From NCBI GenBank assembly GCA_027858915.1, contig JAQIBT010000092.1, positions 1 to 64,000 of the forward strand: a stretch of 64,000 nucleotides of DNA, in the 5' to 3' direction. Positions 36,074 to 45,474 of the stretch are shown here, one piece after another (the stretch's first letter is position 1; each line of letters opens with the position of its first letter). Below the pieces are notes generated by a model. It saw only the letters and a program-made list of their open reading frames with translations, had not been told where the DNA came from and ran no database searches. A program made the translations under genes and the position numbers. Source of the DNA: Salinisphaera sp. Lineage in GTDB: Bacteria > Pseudomonadota > Gammaproteobacteria > Nevskiales > Salinisphaeraceae.

Positions 36074-37117
36074 ATGAGACACGGAGATATATCCAGCAGC
36101 GCCGACACGGTTGGCGTGGCAGTAGTCAACTACAAGATGCCGCGTCTGCATACTCGTGAGCAGGTCGCCGACAACGCACGCCACATTGCCGAGATGATCA
36201 AGGGCATGAAGACCGGCCTGCCCGGGATGGACCTGGTCATCTTCCCCGAGTACTCAACTCAGGGAATCATGTACGACCGCGACGAGATGATGGCCACCGC
36301 CGCGCCGATCCCGGGCGACGAAACCGAGATCTTCTCGGCCGCCTGCCGCGCAGCAGACACCTGGGGCGTGTTCTCGATCACCGGCGAGCGGCACGAGGAT
36401 CATCCAAACAAATCGCCTTACAACACGCTCATTCTCATCAACAACACCGGCGAAATCGTCCAGAAATACCGCAAATGCATTCCCTGGTGTCCGATCGAGG
36501 GCTGGTACCCGGGCGATGACACGTATGTCTGCGACGGGCCCAAAGGCCTCAAGATCAGCCTCATCATCTGCGACGACGGCAATTATCCCGAGATCTGGCG
36601 CGACTGCGCGATGAAGGGGGCCGAACTGATCATTCGCTGCCAAGGCTATATGTACCCGGCCAAGGAACAGCAGATCATGATGTCCAAGTGCATGGCCTGG
36701 GCCAACAACTCGTACGTGGCGGTAGCGAACGCTGCCGGCTTCGACGGTGTTTATTCTTATTTCGGCCACTCCGCTATCGTCGGTTTCGACGGCCGCACGC
36801 TCGGCGAATGCGGCACCGAGGAGAACGGCATCCAGTATGCCCAGCTGTCGGTGTCGGCGATCCGAGACGCACGCGCCAATGACCAGTCGCAGAATCATCT
36901 TTTCAAGCTGCTGCACCGCGGCTATACCGGTATTCATGATTCGGGCGACGGCGACGCCGGCCTGGCCGCCTGCCCGTTCAGCTTTTATCGGGAGTGGATC
37001 AACGACCCAGAGGCAACGCGCCAGAAGGTCGAGGCACTCACGCGATCGACGTCCGGGGTGGCGGATTGCCCGGTAGGGGACCTGCCAACACAGCAGAAAA
37101 CCGGTACGGTCGGCTGA
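36074..37117 (+). CDS. amiE: Aliphatic amidase AmiE
   Basis: A 347-residue nitrilase-superfamily amidase, near identical in places to Pseudomonas aeruginosa AmiE from memory (start [20 protein letters not shown]). The catalytic triad sits at canonical positions: Glu59 (FPEY), Lys134 (KYRK) and Cys166 (IICDD). It hydrolyses short aliphatic amides such as acetamide to the acid and ammonia in the cytoplasm. It closes the transporter-fmdA-fmdB-amiE run, giving the cell two amidases of different folds for overlapping substrates. An AmiC/AmiR regulator pair is absent; the transporter-kinase may fill that role. Confidence 0.97.
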   Translation: MRHGDISSSADTVGVAVVNYKMPRLHTREQVADNARHIAEMIKGMKTGLPGMDLVIFPEYSTQGIMYDRDEMMATAAPIPGDETEIFSAACRAADTWGVFSITGERHEDHPNKSPYNTLILINNTGEIVQKYRKCIPWCPIEGWYPGDDTYVCDGPKGLKISLIICDDGNYPEIWRDCAMKGAELIIRCQGYMYPAKEQQIMMSKCMAWANNSYVAVANAAGFDGVYSYFGHSAIVGFDGRTLGECGTEENGIQYAQLSVSAIRDARANDQSQNHLFKLLHRGYTGIHDSGDGDAGLAACPFSFYREWINDPEATRQKVEALTRSTSGVADCPVGDLPTQQKTGTVG

Positions 37118-37255
37118 CAGGCTGTGTGGGACTGACCGGCAGCGGACTTTCCGGCCAGGGGCTGTCATGCAACCAACCAAAACCTGAGCCACTGCGTGTC
37201 CGACAGTCGCGCCGCAGAGGGGCCGAGGCAGCTCGCCTTATTACTTCGAAAACAA

Positions 37256-37282
37256 TTGTCTATTTTATCGCAAGAATAATAT
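37256..37282 (+). promoter_or_regulatory. Candidate sigma70 promoter for the 37379 gene
   Basis: TTGTCT (37256-37261) and TAATAT (37277-37282) are separated by 15 bases in an AT-rich patch about 100 bases upstream of the TTG start at 37379. The spacer is two bases short of ideal, so confidence is modest. Confidence 0.4.
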
Positions 37283-37378
37283 TTACGGTGGCGGTCGGTC
37301 GAGACCGACGGAGCGCTGCCGTGCGCGCGTTGTGATACGGTCGGATCAGTATTTTCGCGACCTAATCTTGGAGACCAA

Positions 37379-39364
37379 TTGCCTCAGGCAGATCCAGCGG
37401 AAGCCGGACTACGCTCTCGCTTCAAGGACGACTTTGAGCGCGCGTTGTCGCGCCTCGAGTCATCGCCCAGCTTTTCCAAGATTACACATCAGTCTCAGGT
37501 GCTGGCACGAGCTCAGAAGCTGCTTAAGGACGAAGACGGCATCGCTGCGCTTTACACGCATGCCGCGCGTTTTGATCCGGCCGGCGTATTCACTGGAAGC
37601 GACTGGGATTACCCGCAGATTCTCGAGCCATCTCTGGCCGGTTCCACCCTGCGACAGCGCGGGCCTAGCGCTACGCTTGAGTGCCTTAGCGAGCTGCGTC
37701 TGCTGGCGATTTCCCAACGGAAGGCCACGCACGCGGCGATCGACGCAGAGCACGCGCGCAGGTTCCTGGAGCAGGTGCTGGCGGCGAACCTGGATATGCT
37801 CTTCCCGGTCGCCACAGAAACCGCACGGGCGCTGGATAGCGGCGCACTGGAGCGCGTGCAGTCTCTTTTTGGCTTCATTCTCTCGCGGATCGGTACGCAG
37901 GCAATTATCGCCGAGGTGCTTGCCGAGGTGGAACGGGTTCTGCTGCAGCGACCGATCATGGTTGAGCGAGCCGAATCCCTGTTGCGCTCAGCCGAGAAAG
38001 GGCTTGAACAATTCGCCGGGGAAGACACCACCGTTCGCGTCGCACGGCACTGGATCGGCGCGCTTCGTGGGCCGAGCGTTCTCGCCCAGACCTACTCGGC
38101 TGAGGCGTACTCCAGCGCACTCGCCGAGTGTGACGATGAATCTCTGGCAGCCGAGGCCGGTGTCTTCGGCGCGTCAATGAACGAAACCGGCCTGGTTTCA
38201 GCTCAACACGCCGACCTGCTGCGTCACCTGGTCGATATGGCCCCCGATCTGCTGCCATTGGCGCTGGCGCTCAACGATGTCGGCAAGGTCAGCATCGAAG
38301 CGTTTGCATCGCAGGTTGCCGAAATCATCCAGTTCGCGATTGTCCCGCAGACCGCGCGCTCGATTTACGGCCTGTCGCGTCTGTTGAATGCCGGCACGTT
38401 GTTTTCGAGGCCAGTTCTACCCGGGCTTCGGCGCATCATGCTGCTGGACATCGATGCCGAGGTTGCCAGCGAGCTGCAGGCGGGCAGTGAATGGCAACAC
38501 CCGCCTTCGGCCAACGTCTTGTTGCTGGCTGGAACTCTTTCCGTATTGGGCCGGCCACGCGGTGTGGACCAGGGGTTCAACCCGACCTGTCAGTCGGCAC
38601 GTGCGATCAGCCTCTGGGCCCAAAACGATATCGGCTATCTGCTGGAGTTGATCGCCTATGCGGCACGCGAAGACGACATGGTCGTACAGTTCGAGGCAAA
38701 AACCCTGTGTTCCAGCGAGCTGGCCACCGGTATGGCCAAGGAGCTGCATACCGAGCTCGATACGGTTTCGCTTTTGCTCACGCCGCACATCGACCGGCTT
38801 TATGTCGAAATGGGCCGGCTGACCATCGGCCGCCCCGGCGACGGCCATCGATGGGTCAACCCGGAGTTGCATGGTTGGTGGGTCAGCCGCGGGTTCGCGC
38901 AGTTGATCGATATCGCCAACGGCGCGATCCACGACCTGGACGGCTTCGCGCGGCTGTTCTACAGCGCTTATCACCCGTTGTACAACGGCGGCCGGGACCT
39001 GGTCTATGCTCAGCCCTGCGGCATCGCCTCGACCGATACGACCGGCGTATTCCTGGGCTGGCACGCGATATCCATACAGCGCGTCGCACCGGATCCGGAC
39101 GGCCGATGGCGCGTGTACTTCTTCAATCCAAACCGCGAAAAAGGCCAGAACTGGGGCCAGGGCATCGTAACCTCGACCAACGATGCAGACGAGCTGGAAG
39201 GCGAGTCGTCGCTTGTGTTCGAGCAGTTCCTTTCGCGACTGTACGTCTTTCATTACAAGCCCAGCGAGCTGGGTGATCCGGACGCCGTACCCTCGGAACT
39301 TGTCGAGCCGGTGCGTGAGCTGGTCGTCAACGGCTGGGGCGTCCAATTCGGTTGGTCCGAATAG
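37379..39364 (+). CDS. Unrecognised 661-residue protein with papain-like catalytic spacing
   Basis: No family is recognised. The start is TTG 37379 with GGAG a few bases upstream. Residues 1-380 are mostly helical. Residues 390-660 carry candidate papain-like residues: Gln398 then Cys404 (QGFNPTC, the same six-residue gap as Q19-C25 of papain), His562 in GWHAISIQRV, and Asn583 in YFFNPN, followed by GQNWGQG like the papain NSWG segment. No signal peptide is seen, so the protein may be cytoplasmic or secreted by another route. It lies after amiE and ends at a bidirectional terminator. The cysteine-peptidase idea is inference from residue order. Confidence 0.85.
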   Translation: MPQADPAEAGLRSRFKDDFERALSRLESSPSFSKITHQSQVLARAQKLLKDEDGIAALYTHAARFDPAGVFTGSDWDYPQILEPSLAGSTLRQRGPSATLECLSELRLLAISQRKATHAAIDAEHARRFLEQVLAANLDMLFPVATETARALDSGALERVQSLFGFILSRIGTQAIIAEVLAEVERVLLQRPIMVERAESLLRSAEKGLEQFAGEDTTVRVARHWIGALRGPSVLAQTYSAEAYSSALAECDDESLAAEAGVFGASMNETGLVSAQHADLLRHLVDMAPDLLPLALALNDVGKVSIEAFASQVAEIIQFAIVPQTARSIYGLSRLLNAGTLFSRPVLPGLRRIMLLDIDAEVASELQAGSEWQHPPSANVLLLAGTLSVLGRPRGVDQGFNPTCQSARAISLWAQNDIGYLLELIAYAAREDDMVVQFEAKTLCSSELATGMAKELHTELDTVSLLLTPHIDRLYVEMGRLTIGRPGDGHRWVNPELHGWWVSRGFAQLIDIANGAIHDLDGFARLFYSAYHPLYNGGRDLVYAQPCGIASTDTTGVFLGWHAISIQRVAPDPDGRWRVYFFNPNREKGQNWGQGIVTSTNDADELEGESSLVFEQFLSRLYVFHYKPSELGDPDAVPSELVEPVRELVVNGWGVQFGWSE

Positions 39365-39550
39365 ACGCGAATCGCAGCCACAGCGATGGGCGCGACAAGC
39401 AAGGCAAGGACCGTATACAAACGCAGCAAACTGCTTTTCGTCTTGTTTGCGCTGCGCTGGCGTTCATCGGCGGACAAGCGTTCTGTCGTTCCTGATAGAT
39501 CACTCAGCAGTCCTGCCTTGCGGTAAGACGCGCAAAGAACCATAAAAAAA

Positions 39551-39582
39551 CCCCGAACCGATCAGCACCGGTTCGGGGTTTT
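39551..39582. terminator. Bidirectional Rho-independent terminator
   Basis: CCCCGAACCG (39551-39560) and CGGTTCGGGG (39569-39578) form a perfect 10-bp stem with seven A before it (39544-39550) and TTTT after it. It separates the convergent 37379 gene and the ATP-grasp gene and can serve both strands. Confidence 0.9.
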
Positions 39583-39600
39583 ATTCATGCGCCGGGAAGG

Positions 39601-40827
39601 CTAGACGTAGTAGTCGAGCTCTTCCTGATGCTTGAGCAGATCACGCATTGTGTGCGCGTCCTCACCGAAGAAGAACACCAGGCCCCAGTGGGTACCGAAG
39701 GCGTTGCGCTTGGTGACGGTTTCCTGCATTGGCGCCGTGAGTTCGTGGAAATCGAAATACGGATGATCTTCGACTTCCGACGGAATCTCCAGCTTGCTGA
39801 CCACGCGCTTGCGCGGATACACGCCGAAACAACCAGCCACGCCCTTGGCCCCGGTCACTTCTTCCGGGAAGAATGCCTCCACTTCCTCGGCCGTCGTCTT
39901 CGGGTCGAATACGAGGATCGATGCCTGATAGGCATTGAAGCCATAGGCACGCTCGATCAGCTCGAACGCCTTGAAGCCCGGTGGGCGATAAGCCACTTCA
40001 CCAAAGTACATGGTGCCATCGCTGGTCACAAAGTACTCCGGATGAATCTGACCAAACCTGATATCGAACGCCTCGATCAGCAATTCAATCTGCTTGGTGA
40101 TCAGATTACGCCAGGATTCGAGCTCCGGCGTGGCCGGCACGAATACCGAATACCCGAGCGTCACGTATTCCGAGATATTCAGGAATTGGATCTTGCCATC
40201 CCAGATCCAGGCTTCGACCGCGAACTCCCAGCCGTCGAGATGGCTTTCCATCAACAACGGATATTCGGAATCCGGGATCAGCTCGATCTCGTCGGCCGAC
40301 TTGATCATGCGATGACCCAGGCAACCCGCCTTGTCGAACGCCTTCAGATGGATCGGATCCTCGGGGTCGCCGTCCAGCTTGAGCAGGGTCTGATTGACTC
40401 GCTTGAAGAAGCGTACAACATCGTCTTTTTCGTGGGCTTCCTCGAAGATGCCGACACGAATCCCGCCCAGCTGTGCGCGGCGTTTCATCAACGCCTTGTC
40501 GCGGAACAGCACCGCCTGGCCGTGCAGCCGCGGGTTCTTCATGATCACGGCGTTGATCGCACCGGCCCACTCGACCACCTCCTCGAACAACGGCACGGCA
40601 GCATCCACGCCCTCGTCCCGTAGTCGTTCCGCGATCTCCAGCGAGCGGTCATTCAGACGCTCGAAGTTCCACGGGATATAAGGAATGTCGTGTTCCTTGC
40701 AGTAGTCCTCGGCCCACTCCGGAGCGACCACCACAAAGCGACGATCAAAGTTTTCTGCGGCCTCGATCGCGCCGATCGACCAACCTAGCAAGGCTATATA
40801 GCCTTTATCCGGGTTTTTCTCTGCCAT
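39601..40827 (-). CDS. ATP-grasp domain protein
   Basis: A 408-residue protein from ATG 40827 (GGAG six bases upstream; the frame start at 40860 is rejected). N-terminal Rossmann-like part GYIALLGWSIGAIEAAENFD, then an ATP-grasp-like region: LKAFDKAGCLGHRMI, DGWEFAVEAWIWDGKIQFLN, and GEVAYRPPGFKAFELIERAYG with Glu near metal-binding positions. ATP-grasp enzymes join a carboxylate to an amine or thiol. The specific substrate is unknown; I cannot assign it to PurK, CarB or ribosomal modification types. It stands alone with no coupled neighbour. Confidence 0.75.
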   Translation of the reverse strand: MAEKNPDKGYIALLGWSIGAIEAAENFDRRFVVVAPEWAEDYCKEHDIPYIPWNFERLNDRSLEIAERLRDEGVDAAVPLFEEVVEWAGAINAVIMKNPRLHGQAVLFRDKALMKRRAQLGGIRVGIFEEAHEKDDVVRFFKRVNQTLLKLDGDPEDPIHLKAFDKAGCLGHRMIKSADEIELIPDSEYPLLMESHLDGWEFAVEAWIWDGKIQFLNISEYVTLGYSVFVPATPELESWRNLITKQIELLIEAFDIRFGQIHPEYFVTSDGTMYFGEVAYRPPGFKAFELIERAYGFNAYQASILVFDPKTTAEEVEAFFPEEVTGAKGVAGCFGVYPRKRVVSKLEIPSEVEDHPYFDFHELTAPMQETVTKRNAFGTHWGLVFFFGEDAHTMRDLLKHQEELDYYV

Positions 40828-41263
40828 TTTTGCTCCATTGGGAACGATTTGTAATTCCACGGTAGCACACTAAGCCGACGTAGCCGGCCCGACGTCGGTC
40901 GTGCAGTTCGCGAAGAGGCACTTGTCGTCTGCGGCCGATGGCCCGCGCATCTGCTTTCGACCAGCCGGGACAGAGCGGTGCCGCGGACGGCGGATATTTC
41001 ACCGTGGCTGGCCGGCAACAACCGCTCCGAACCTCAGGCCGCCAATATAGATACCGAATCTGTATTGACTCATGCCATCCCCGGTAACGATGCGCCACAG
41101 CCGCGCCGGTCTTGATACCCAAGTCAACCAACATGCCCGATAGTCAATAGCTGCTCAGCAGTCGCGGAGGCTCACGAACTCAAGATTGATCAAGCGCCTG
41201 TTGGGCTTTGGCATTCCGTAGCGGGCAAACCAGGTTCGACCTCCGACAGGCAGATCGGAAGAC
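40828..41263. other. Intergenic stretch with no recognised feature
   Basis: About 435 bases between the ATP-grasp start and the sirtuin stop. No supportable gene, RNA or strong hairpin was seen; it should contain the ATP-grasp promoter. Confidence 0.5.
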
Positions 41264-42112
41264 TCAATCTATCGCGGCATCGAGCGAAGCGCCGCAGTCG
41301 GCATCAATCTTCTCGTTAATCAGCTCGTCGGCACGCGTACGACCGCGATTGACCGATAAGATCGGCAGCCCCTGACGCGCCGCCTCGCGGACAAAACGGA
41401 AACCCGACCAGACCATCAACGACGAACCGGCGACCAGCACCGCGTCGGAGCCAGCCAGCCCTGACCAGCCTCGTGCCACGCGCGTGCCCGGGACCGCACC
41501 GCCGAAAAACACGACATCCGGTTTGAGAATGCCACCGCATAAGGGGCAATCGGGCACGTTGAATGCCTCATAATCGACATCGCCCAGCTCGATGTCCCCA
41601 TCTGGTCGCATGGCATCTGCATCGTGCAACCAGCCCGCATTCATATCGATCAGCATATCCTGCACACGATGCCGCGACAGGCGATTGTCACATTGCAGAC
41701 AGACCACGCGATCCAGCCGACCATGCAGATCCACAACGCCGCGGCTACCCGCGCTCTGGTGCAGTCCGTCGACGTTCTGGGTCACCAGCATCGACAGACC
41801 GCCCCGAGCCCCCAGCCGTGCGACTGCATGATGGCCGGGGTTGGGCGTGGCGCGTGCCACCGGTGGCCAACCTGCCATGCTGCGCGCCCAGTAACGACGC
41901 CGTTTGGACAGCTGATTTACGAAGGCCTGGTGCTGGATTGGCGCCGCCCCTTTCCAGCCACCGTCGCGATCCCGATAATCAGGAATGCCGGAGCCAGTGC
42001 TGATGCCGGCACCGGTTAGTACGAAAATCCGTTTATATGTCGTCAGAAAGGCTGTCAGCCGTTCGACCTGTTCTGCGGTAGGCATCACCATCTGCGCTTT
42101 CGCGCAGCTCAT
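41264..42112 (-). CDS. SIR2-family NAD-dependent protein deacetylase
   Basis: A 282-residue sirtuin. The NAD-binding motifs are [19 protein letters not shown] and [15 protein letters not shown], with HGRL, and four Cys in the zinc pair CLQCD and [16 protein letters not shown] and [10 protein letters not shown] follow. The start ATG 42112 overlaps the upstream HAD gene's stop (ATGA); internal Met at 42091 and 42085 are alternatives. It removes acyl groups from Lys using NAD. It is probably class II/III by its GAGISTxSGIPDYR form, but that is not settled. Cotranscribed with a HAD protein. Confidence 0.92.
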   Translation of the reverse strand: MSCAKAQMVMPTAEQVERLTAFLTTYKRIFVLTGAGISTGSGIPDYRDRDGGWKGAAPIQHQAFVNQLSKRRRYWARSMAGWPPVARATPNPGHHAVARLGARGGLSMLVTQNVDGLHQSAGSRGVVDLHGRLDRVVCLQCDNRLSRHRVQDMLIDMNAGWLHDADAMRPDGDIELGDVDYEAFNVPDCPLCGGILKPDVVFFGGAVPGTRVARGWSGLAGSDAVLVAGSSLMVWSGFRFVREAARQGLPILSVNRGRTRADELINEKIDADCGASLDAAID

Positions 42113-42789
42113 TGTCCGCACCGCCGGCAAACACCGCGCGCTGCAAGATCTGCGGCCAGGGTGTGGGCATCGGTAAACAGCAGAGCCTGCCAGCCGGCCT
42201 CGATAGCGCCGTCGATATTGATCTGACGATCGTCGATGAGCAGGCAATGCTCCGGGACACTGCTCAGCCCAGCGGCCACTGCGTCGTAACCCCGCCGGTC
42301 GGGCTTCGCGTAGCCGATTTCCTGAGAGGCATACGCGTATTCGATATACTCGAAAAAACCGTAGTGACGGCGCATATACGCCCAATGCACCGGGTTGGTG
42401 TTGCTGTAGCAGGCGATCCGCCAGTCAGCGGCGAGTTCTGCCAGCAAGGCAACCATATCGGCTTTTTCACCCCGCAGGATTTCCTCGATCGCCTGTTCAA
42501 GGATCGTCGTGCTAATCGGTTTACGCAGCGTTCGATTGAGCTCGTCAGCGAAGCGATTCAGATTCAGCTCGCCGAGCTGGAACCGTTCGGCCGCCGAAAA
42601 CGGCTTCTCCACGAAACGCTCGCGCAGAAGGTCGGCGAGAACAGCCGGGTCGGTCGCCGTGCGTCGGGCCAGTTCGGCAATGATTTCTGCGCCCGGCGCG
42701 ACCTCGACCAACACGCCGCCAAGGTCGAACACCAGCCATTCGACGGCTGGAGCATGGGAGTTGTGCGATGGATGCGGGCTCGTCGGCAT
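42109..42789 (-). CDS. HAD-superfamily hydrolase (YihX-like)
   Basis: A protein of about 226 residues. The motif I is VFDLGGVLVE, with Asp and the GG of YihX/epoxide-hydrolase-like HADs; the usual DxD becomes DLGG. Motif II is CYSNTN, Lys and motif IV follow in GYAKPDRRGYD and LLIDDRQINIDGA. YihX dephosphorylates alpha-glucose-1-phosphate, but substrate cannot be told here. ATG 42789 is used; GTG 42816 is an alternative. It couples to the sirtuin by ATGA and follows the ACBP gene on the same strand. Confidence 0.87.
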   Translation of the reverse strand: MPTSPHPSHNSHAPAVEWLVFDLGGVLVEVAPGAEIIAELARRTATDPAVLADLLRERFVEKPFSAAERFQLGELNLNRFADELNRTLRKPISTTILEQAIEEILRGEKADMVALLAELAADWRIACYSNTNPVHWAYMRRHYGFFEYIEYAYASQEIGYAKPDRRGYDAVAAGLSSVPEHCLLIDDRQINIDGAIEAGWQALLFTDAHTLAADLAARGVCRRCGQ

Positions 42790-42832
42790 AGCATGCAGAA
42801 TACGCCGGGCCGACACGGTCCAGATGCAGCGA

Positions 42833-43099
42833 TCAGCGATCGGCCGCCAGCAGCGACTGCACCTTGGTCACATAGCCATCCATGGCCGTCTCGCTGTCCA
42901 ATCCCTTGAGCCTGGCCCAGGCGTCGTACTTCGCACGGCCCTTGAAGTCGGTCATGCCGGGGCGCTTGCCTTCGATGTCGCCCCGGGTTGCCTGCTTGTA
43001 ATGAGCGTACAACGCCAGCAGGTCGTTATTGGCGGGCCGCGAAGACAGCGTCTTTGCATCTTTCTGCGCCTGTTCGAAATCAGCCTTGATGTCGGTCAT
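42833..43099 (-). CDS. Acyl-CoA-binding protein (ACBP)
   Basis: An 88-residue protein matching the full ACBP fold: DFEQAQKDAKTLSSRPANND, LLALYAHYKQATRGD, then KGRAKYDAWARLKGLDSETA, with the ligand-contacting Tyr and Lys in YAHYKQAT and KYDAW. ACBPs bind long-chain acyl-CoA esters in the cytoplasm. AGGAGA stands before ATG 43099. They are common in eukaryotes and only scattered in bacteria. Its neighbours on the strand are folA and a HAD gene, with no lipid genes adjacent. Confidence 0.95.
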   Translation of the reverse strand: MTDIKADFEQAQKDAKTLSSRPANNDLLALYAHYKQATRGDIEGKRPGMTDFKGRAKYDAWARLKGLDSETAMDGYVTKVQSLLAADR

Positions 43100-43147
43100 G
43101 GATCTCCTCTGGCCTGGTCGGCCTGGTCGTTCTGATTGGCCTTGAGT

Positions 43148-43648
43148 CTAACCGGCTTTGCGCTGCCAGGTCATGAACCGATGAGCCGGCATCTGATCGT
43201 CACCGGTCTGCCTGATCTCGTCGACCAGCAACCAGGCCGGCCAGTCGACCTCAGGGAAAAACGTGTCGCCCGCGTAGTTGCTGTCGATTCGGGTAACAAT
43301 CAGTCGCGAGGCCCGTGGCAGCGCCAGCTGATAGATCTGGGCGCCGCCAATGATCATCAGCTCCGACGCATCCGCCACGCGCTGTATGGCCTCGTCCAGC
43401 GAGCTCACTGCTTCGACGTCGGCAGACCCGAGCTTGTCTGGATGCCGGCTAAGCACCAGATTGCGACGCCTGGGCAGCGGCCGGCCAATCGATTCGAACG
43501 TGCGTCGCCCCATGAGGATCGGCTTGTTCAGCGTCTGCTGTTTGAACCAACGCAGATCGCCCGGAATATGCCATGGCATGCCGCCATCGGCACCGATCAC
43601 GCGATTGCGATCCATGGCGACGATCAGGGTGAGGCCTGGTGTGTTGAT
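43148..43648 (-). CDS. folA: Dihydrofolate reductase, non-standard start
   Basis: Dihydrofolate reductase of about 166 residues: LTLIVAMDRNRVIGADGGMP (Trp-His follow), LRWFKQQTLNKPILMGRRTF, ESIGRPLPRRRN and the LMIIGGAQIYQL motif. It reduces dihydrofolate and works with thyA upstream. No ATG, GTG or TTG is available at the expected start. Instead GGAGAG (minus strand, 43659-43654) lies five bases before an ATC codon at 43648, whose product INTPGLTLIVAM has the typical DHFR start with Ile for Met. The alternative is TTG 43711, adding 21 atypical residues. Confidence 0.93.
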   Translation of the reverse strand: MNTPGLTLIVAMDRNRVIGADGGMPWHIPGDLRWFKQQTLNKPILMGRRTFESIGRPLPRRRNLVLSRHPDKLGSADVEAVSSLDEAIQRVADASELMIIGGAQIYQLALPRASRLIVTRIDSNYAGDTFFPEVDWPAWLLVDEIRQTGDDQMPAHRFMTWQRKAG

Positions 43649-43747
43649 GCGTGCTCTCCGCTGTGGGTCATGATTGATGCTTTCTGAGGCGCGCGCACCG
43701 CAATCAGTCAATCCCGCCGCGAGCCGTCCGCTTCACGGCAAGAACGA

Positions 43748-44563
43748 TTACACGGCAATCGGCGCCCGTATAGCCGGATGGCAGACATAATCGCGCAGTT
43801 CGATATCGTCGAAAGTAAATGCGAAGACATCATCGACCGCGGGGTTCAGCCAAAGCTGGGGTGCTCGCTGGGGTTCGCGTGCCAGCTGGGTATCCACCTG
43901 CTCGAGATGATTCAGATACAGATGGGCATCGCCGAGCGTATGCACGAACTCACCGACCTGCAGCTCGCAGACCTGGGCAATCATATGCGTCAGCAGTGCA
44001 TAAGAGGCTATATTGAACGGCACGCCGAGAAAGATATCCGCGCTGCGCTGATACAGCTGGCACGACAACCTGCCCTCGGCCACGTAGAACTGGAATAGCG
44101 CATGGCAAGGCGGCAACGCCATGTCGTCTATCTGGGCCGGATTCCAGGCCGTGACCAGGTGACGTCGCGAGTTCGGATGGTGTTTGATGGAATCAATCAC
44201 GCGCGCGAGCTGATCAATACTCTGGCCGTTGGGCGCAGGCCAGCTGCGCCATTGATAACCATAAACCGGGCCCAGATCACCGTTGTCGTCGGCCCACTCG
44301 TCCCAGATCGAGACTTTGTTGGTCTTGAGATAAGCGATATTCGTATCACCGGCGATGAACCACAGTAGTTCGTGGATCACCGAGCGCAGAAACAGCCTCT
44401 TGGTGGTGACGGCCGGAAAACCACGGGCCAGATCAAAACGCATCTGGCGGCCAAACACCGATCGTGTGCCGGTTCCTGTGCGATCGCTCTTGGTCACCCC
44501 AAAGTCGCGCACTTCGCGCATCAGATCCAGATACGGCTGTTCGATGGGCGCAACTGTATTCAT
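43748..44563 (-). CDS. thyA: Thymidylate synthase
   Basis: A 271-residue ThyA. It methylates dUMP to dTMP using methylene-tetrahydrofolate, producing the dihydrofolate that FolA reduces. Seen: [20 protein letters not shown], the Lys/Arg phosphate-binding [19 protein letters not shown], catalytic Cys153 in [12 protein letters not shown], and [20 protein letters not shown]. Its start overlaps the lgt stop (ATGA), so lgt-thyA-folA is one transcription unit, as in many gammaproteobacteria. Confidence 0.97.
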   Translation of the reverse strand: MNTVAPIEQPYLDLMREVRDFGVTKSDRTGTGTRSVFGRQMRFDLARGFPAVTTKRLFLRSVIHELLWFIAGDTNIAYLKTNKVSIWDEWADDNGDLGPVYGYQWRSWPAPNGQSIDQLARVIDSIKHHPNSRRHLVTAWNPAQIDDMALPPCHALFQFYVAEGRLSCQLYQRSADIFLGVPFNIASYALLTHMIAQVCELQVGEFVHTLGDAHLYLNHLEQVDTQLAREPQRAPQLWLNPAVDDVFAFTFDDIELRDYVCHPAIRAPIAV

Positions 44564-45366
44564 CGGCTGCTTGCCTGGGCAACGCGGTCTCGGCGCCTAT
44601 AGGCCCAGATCATCAAAGCGATTCCGACTACGACCATGGGTGCCGAATAGACCTGGCCGAGTGTCATCCACCCGAAGGCTACAAAGCCAGCAAACGCATC
44701 GGGCTGGCGGAAGAACTCGCAGAAGAACCGGAAACAGCCGTAGCCGATCAGAAACAGCCCAGACACCGCCATCCGCGGGCGCGGCTTGGCCGAGTAGAAC
44801 CAGAGAATCGCAAACAGCGCCAGGCCTTCCAGCGATGCTTCATACAACTCGGAAGGATGGCGCGGCTGCATGTCGACGTGCGGATAGATCATGGCCCACG
44901 GCACGTCGGTGACCCGGCCGATCAACTCGCCGTTGATGAAATTGGCAATACGCCCGAAGAACAGCCCGATCGGGACGATGGGCGCCACGAAATCGGTGAT
45001 CTCGAAGAAGCTGTGGCCGGTCTTGCGACCAAATAGCCAGGACGCGATGAAAACACCGATCATCCCGCCGTGAAACGACATTCCCCCCTGCCAGATATAG
45101 GCGATCTCCCACGGGTGGTGAAAAAACAGATCCGGCTGGTAGAGCACGACATAGCCCAGCCGCCCGCCCAGCACCACGCCGAGCACGACATAAAACAGGA
45201 AATCGCCGACCTCGTCGCGAGTCCAGTGGATAAACGGCTGACGGATACGCACCGTCGCCATTCCCCAGCCGACAAGGAAAGACAGCAGGTACATCAGACC
45301 GTACCAGTGCACGGCAAGCGGTCCGATCGAAAACGCGATCGGGTCGAAATCGGGGCGTACAAACAT
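44560..45366 (-). CDS. lgt: Prolipoprotein diacylglyceryl transferase
   Basis: A 268-residue inner-membrane enzyme that adds diacylglycerol from phosphatidylglycerol to the lipobox Cys of lipoprotein precursors. Family motifs include [38 protein letters not shown] with the essential His, and the Lgt signature [17 protein letters not shown]. About seven membrane helices. First gene of lgt-thyA-folA, with its TGA overlapping thyA's ATG. Confidence 0.97.
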   Translation of the reverse strand: MFVRPDFDPIAFSIGPLAVHWYGLMYLLSFLVGWGMATVRIRQPFIHWTRDEVGDFLFYVVLGVVLGGRLGYVVLYQPDLFFHHPWEIAYIWQGGMSFHGGMIGVFIASWLFGRKTGHSFFEITDFVAPIVPIGLFFGRIANFINGELIGRVTDVPWAMIYPHVDMQPRHPSELYEASLEGLALFAILWFYSAKPRPRMAVSGLFLIGYGCFRFFCEFFRQPDAFAGFVAFGWMTLGQVYSAPMVVVGIALMIWAYRRRDRVAQASSR

Positions 45367-45474
45367 GGGCGAGAATTTTAGCAGTTAGGGCCGGCTGCCG
45401 TTTCCTACGGCAGGCGGCCATTGATCGACCGGCAGTGAGAGTATCTGGTTTGGCCCGGATGGCCCGAACACGCC

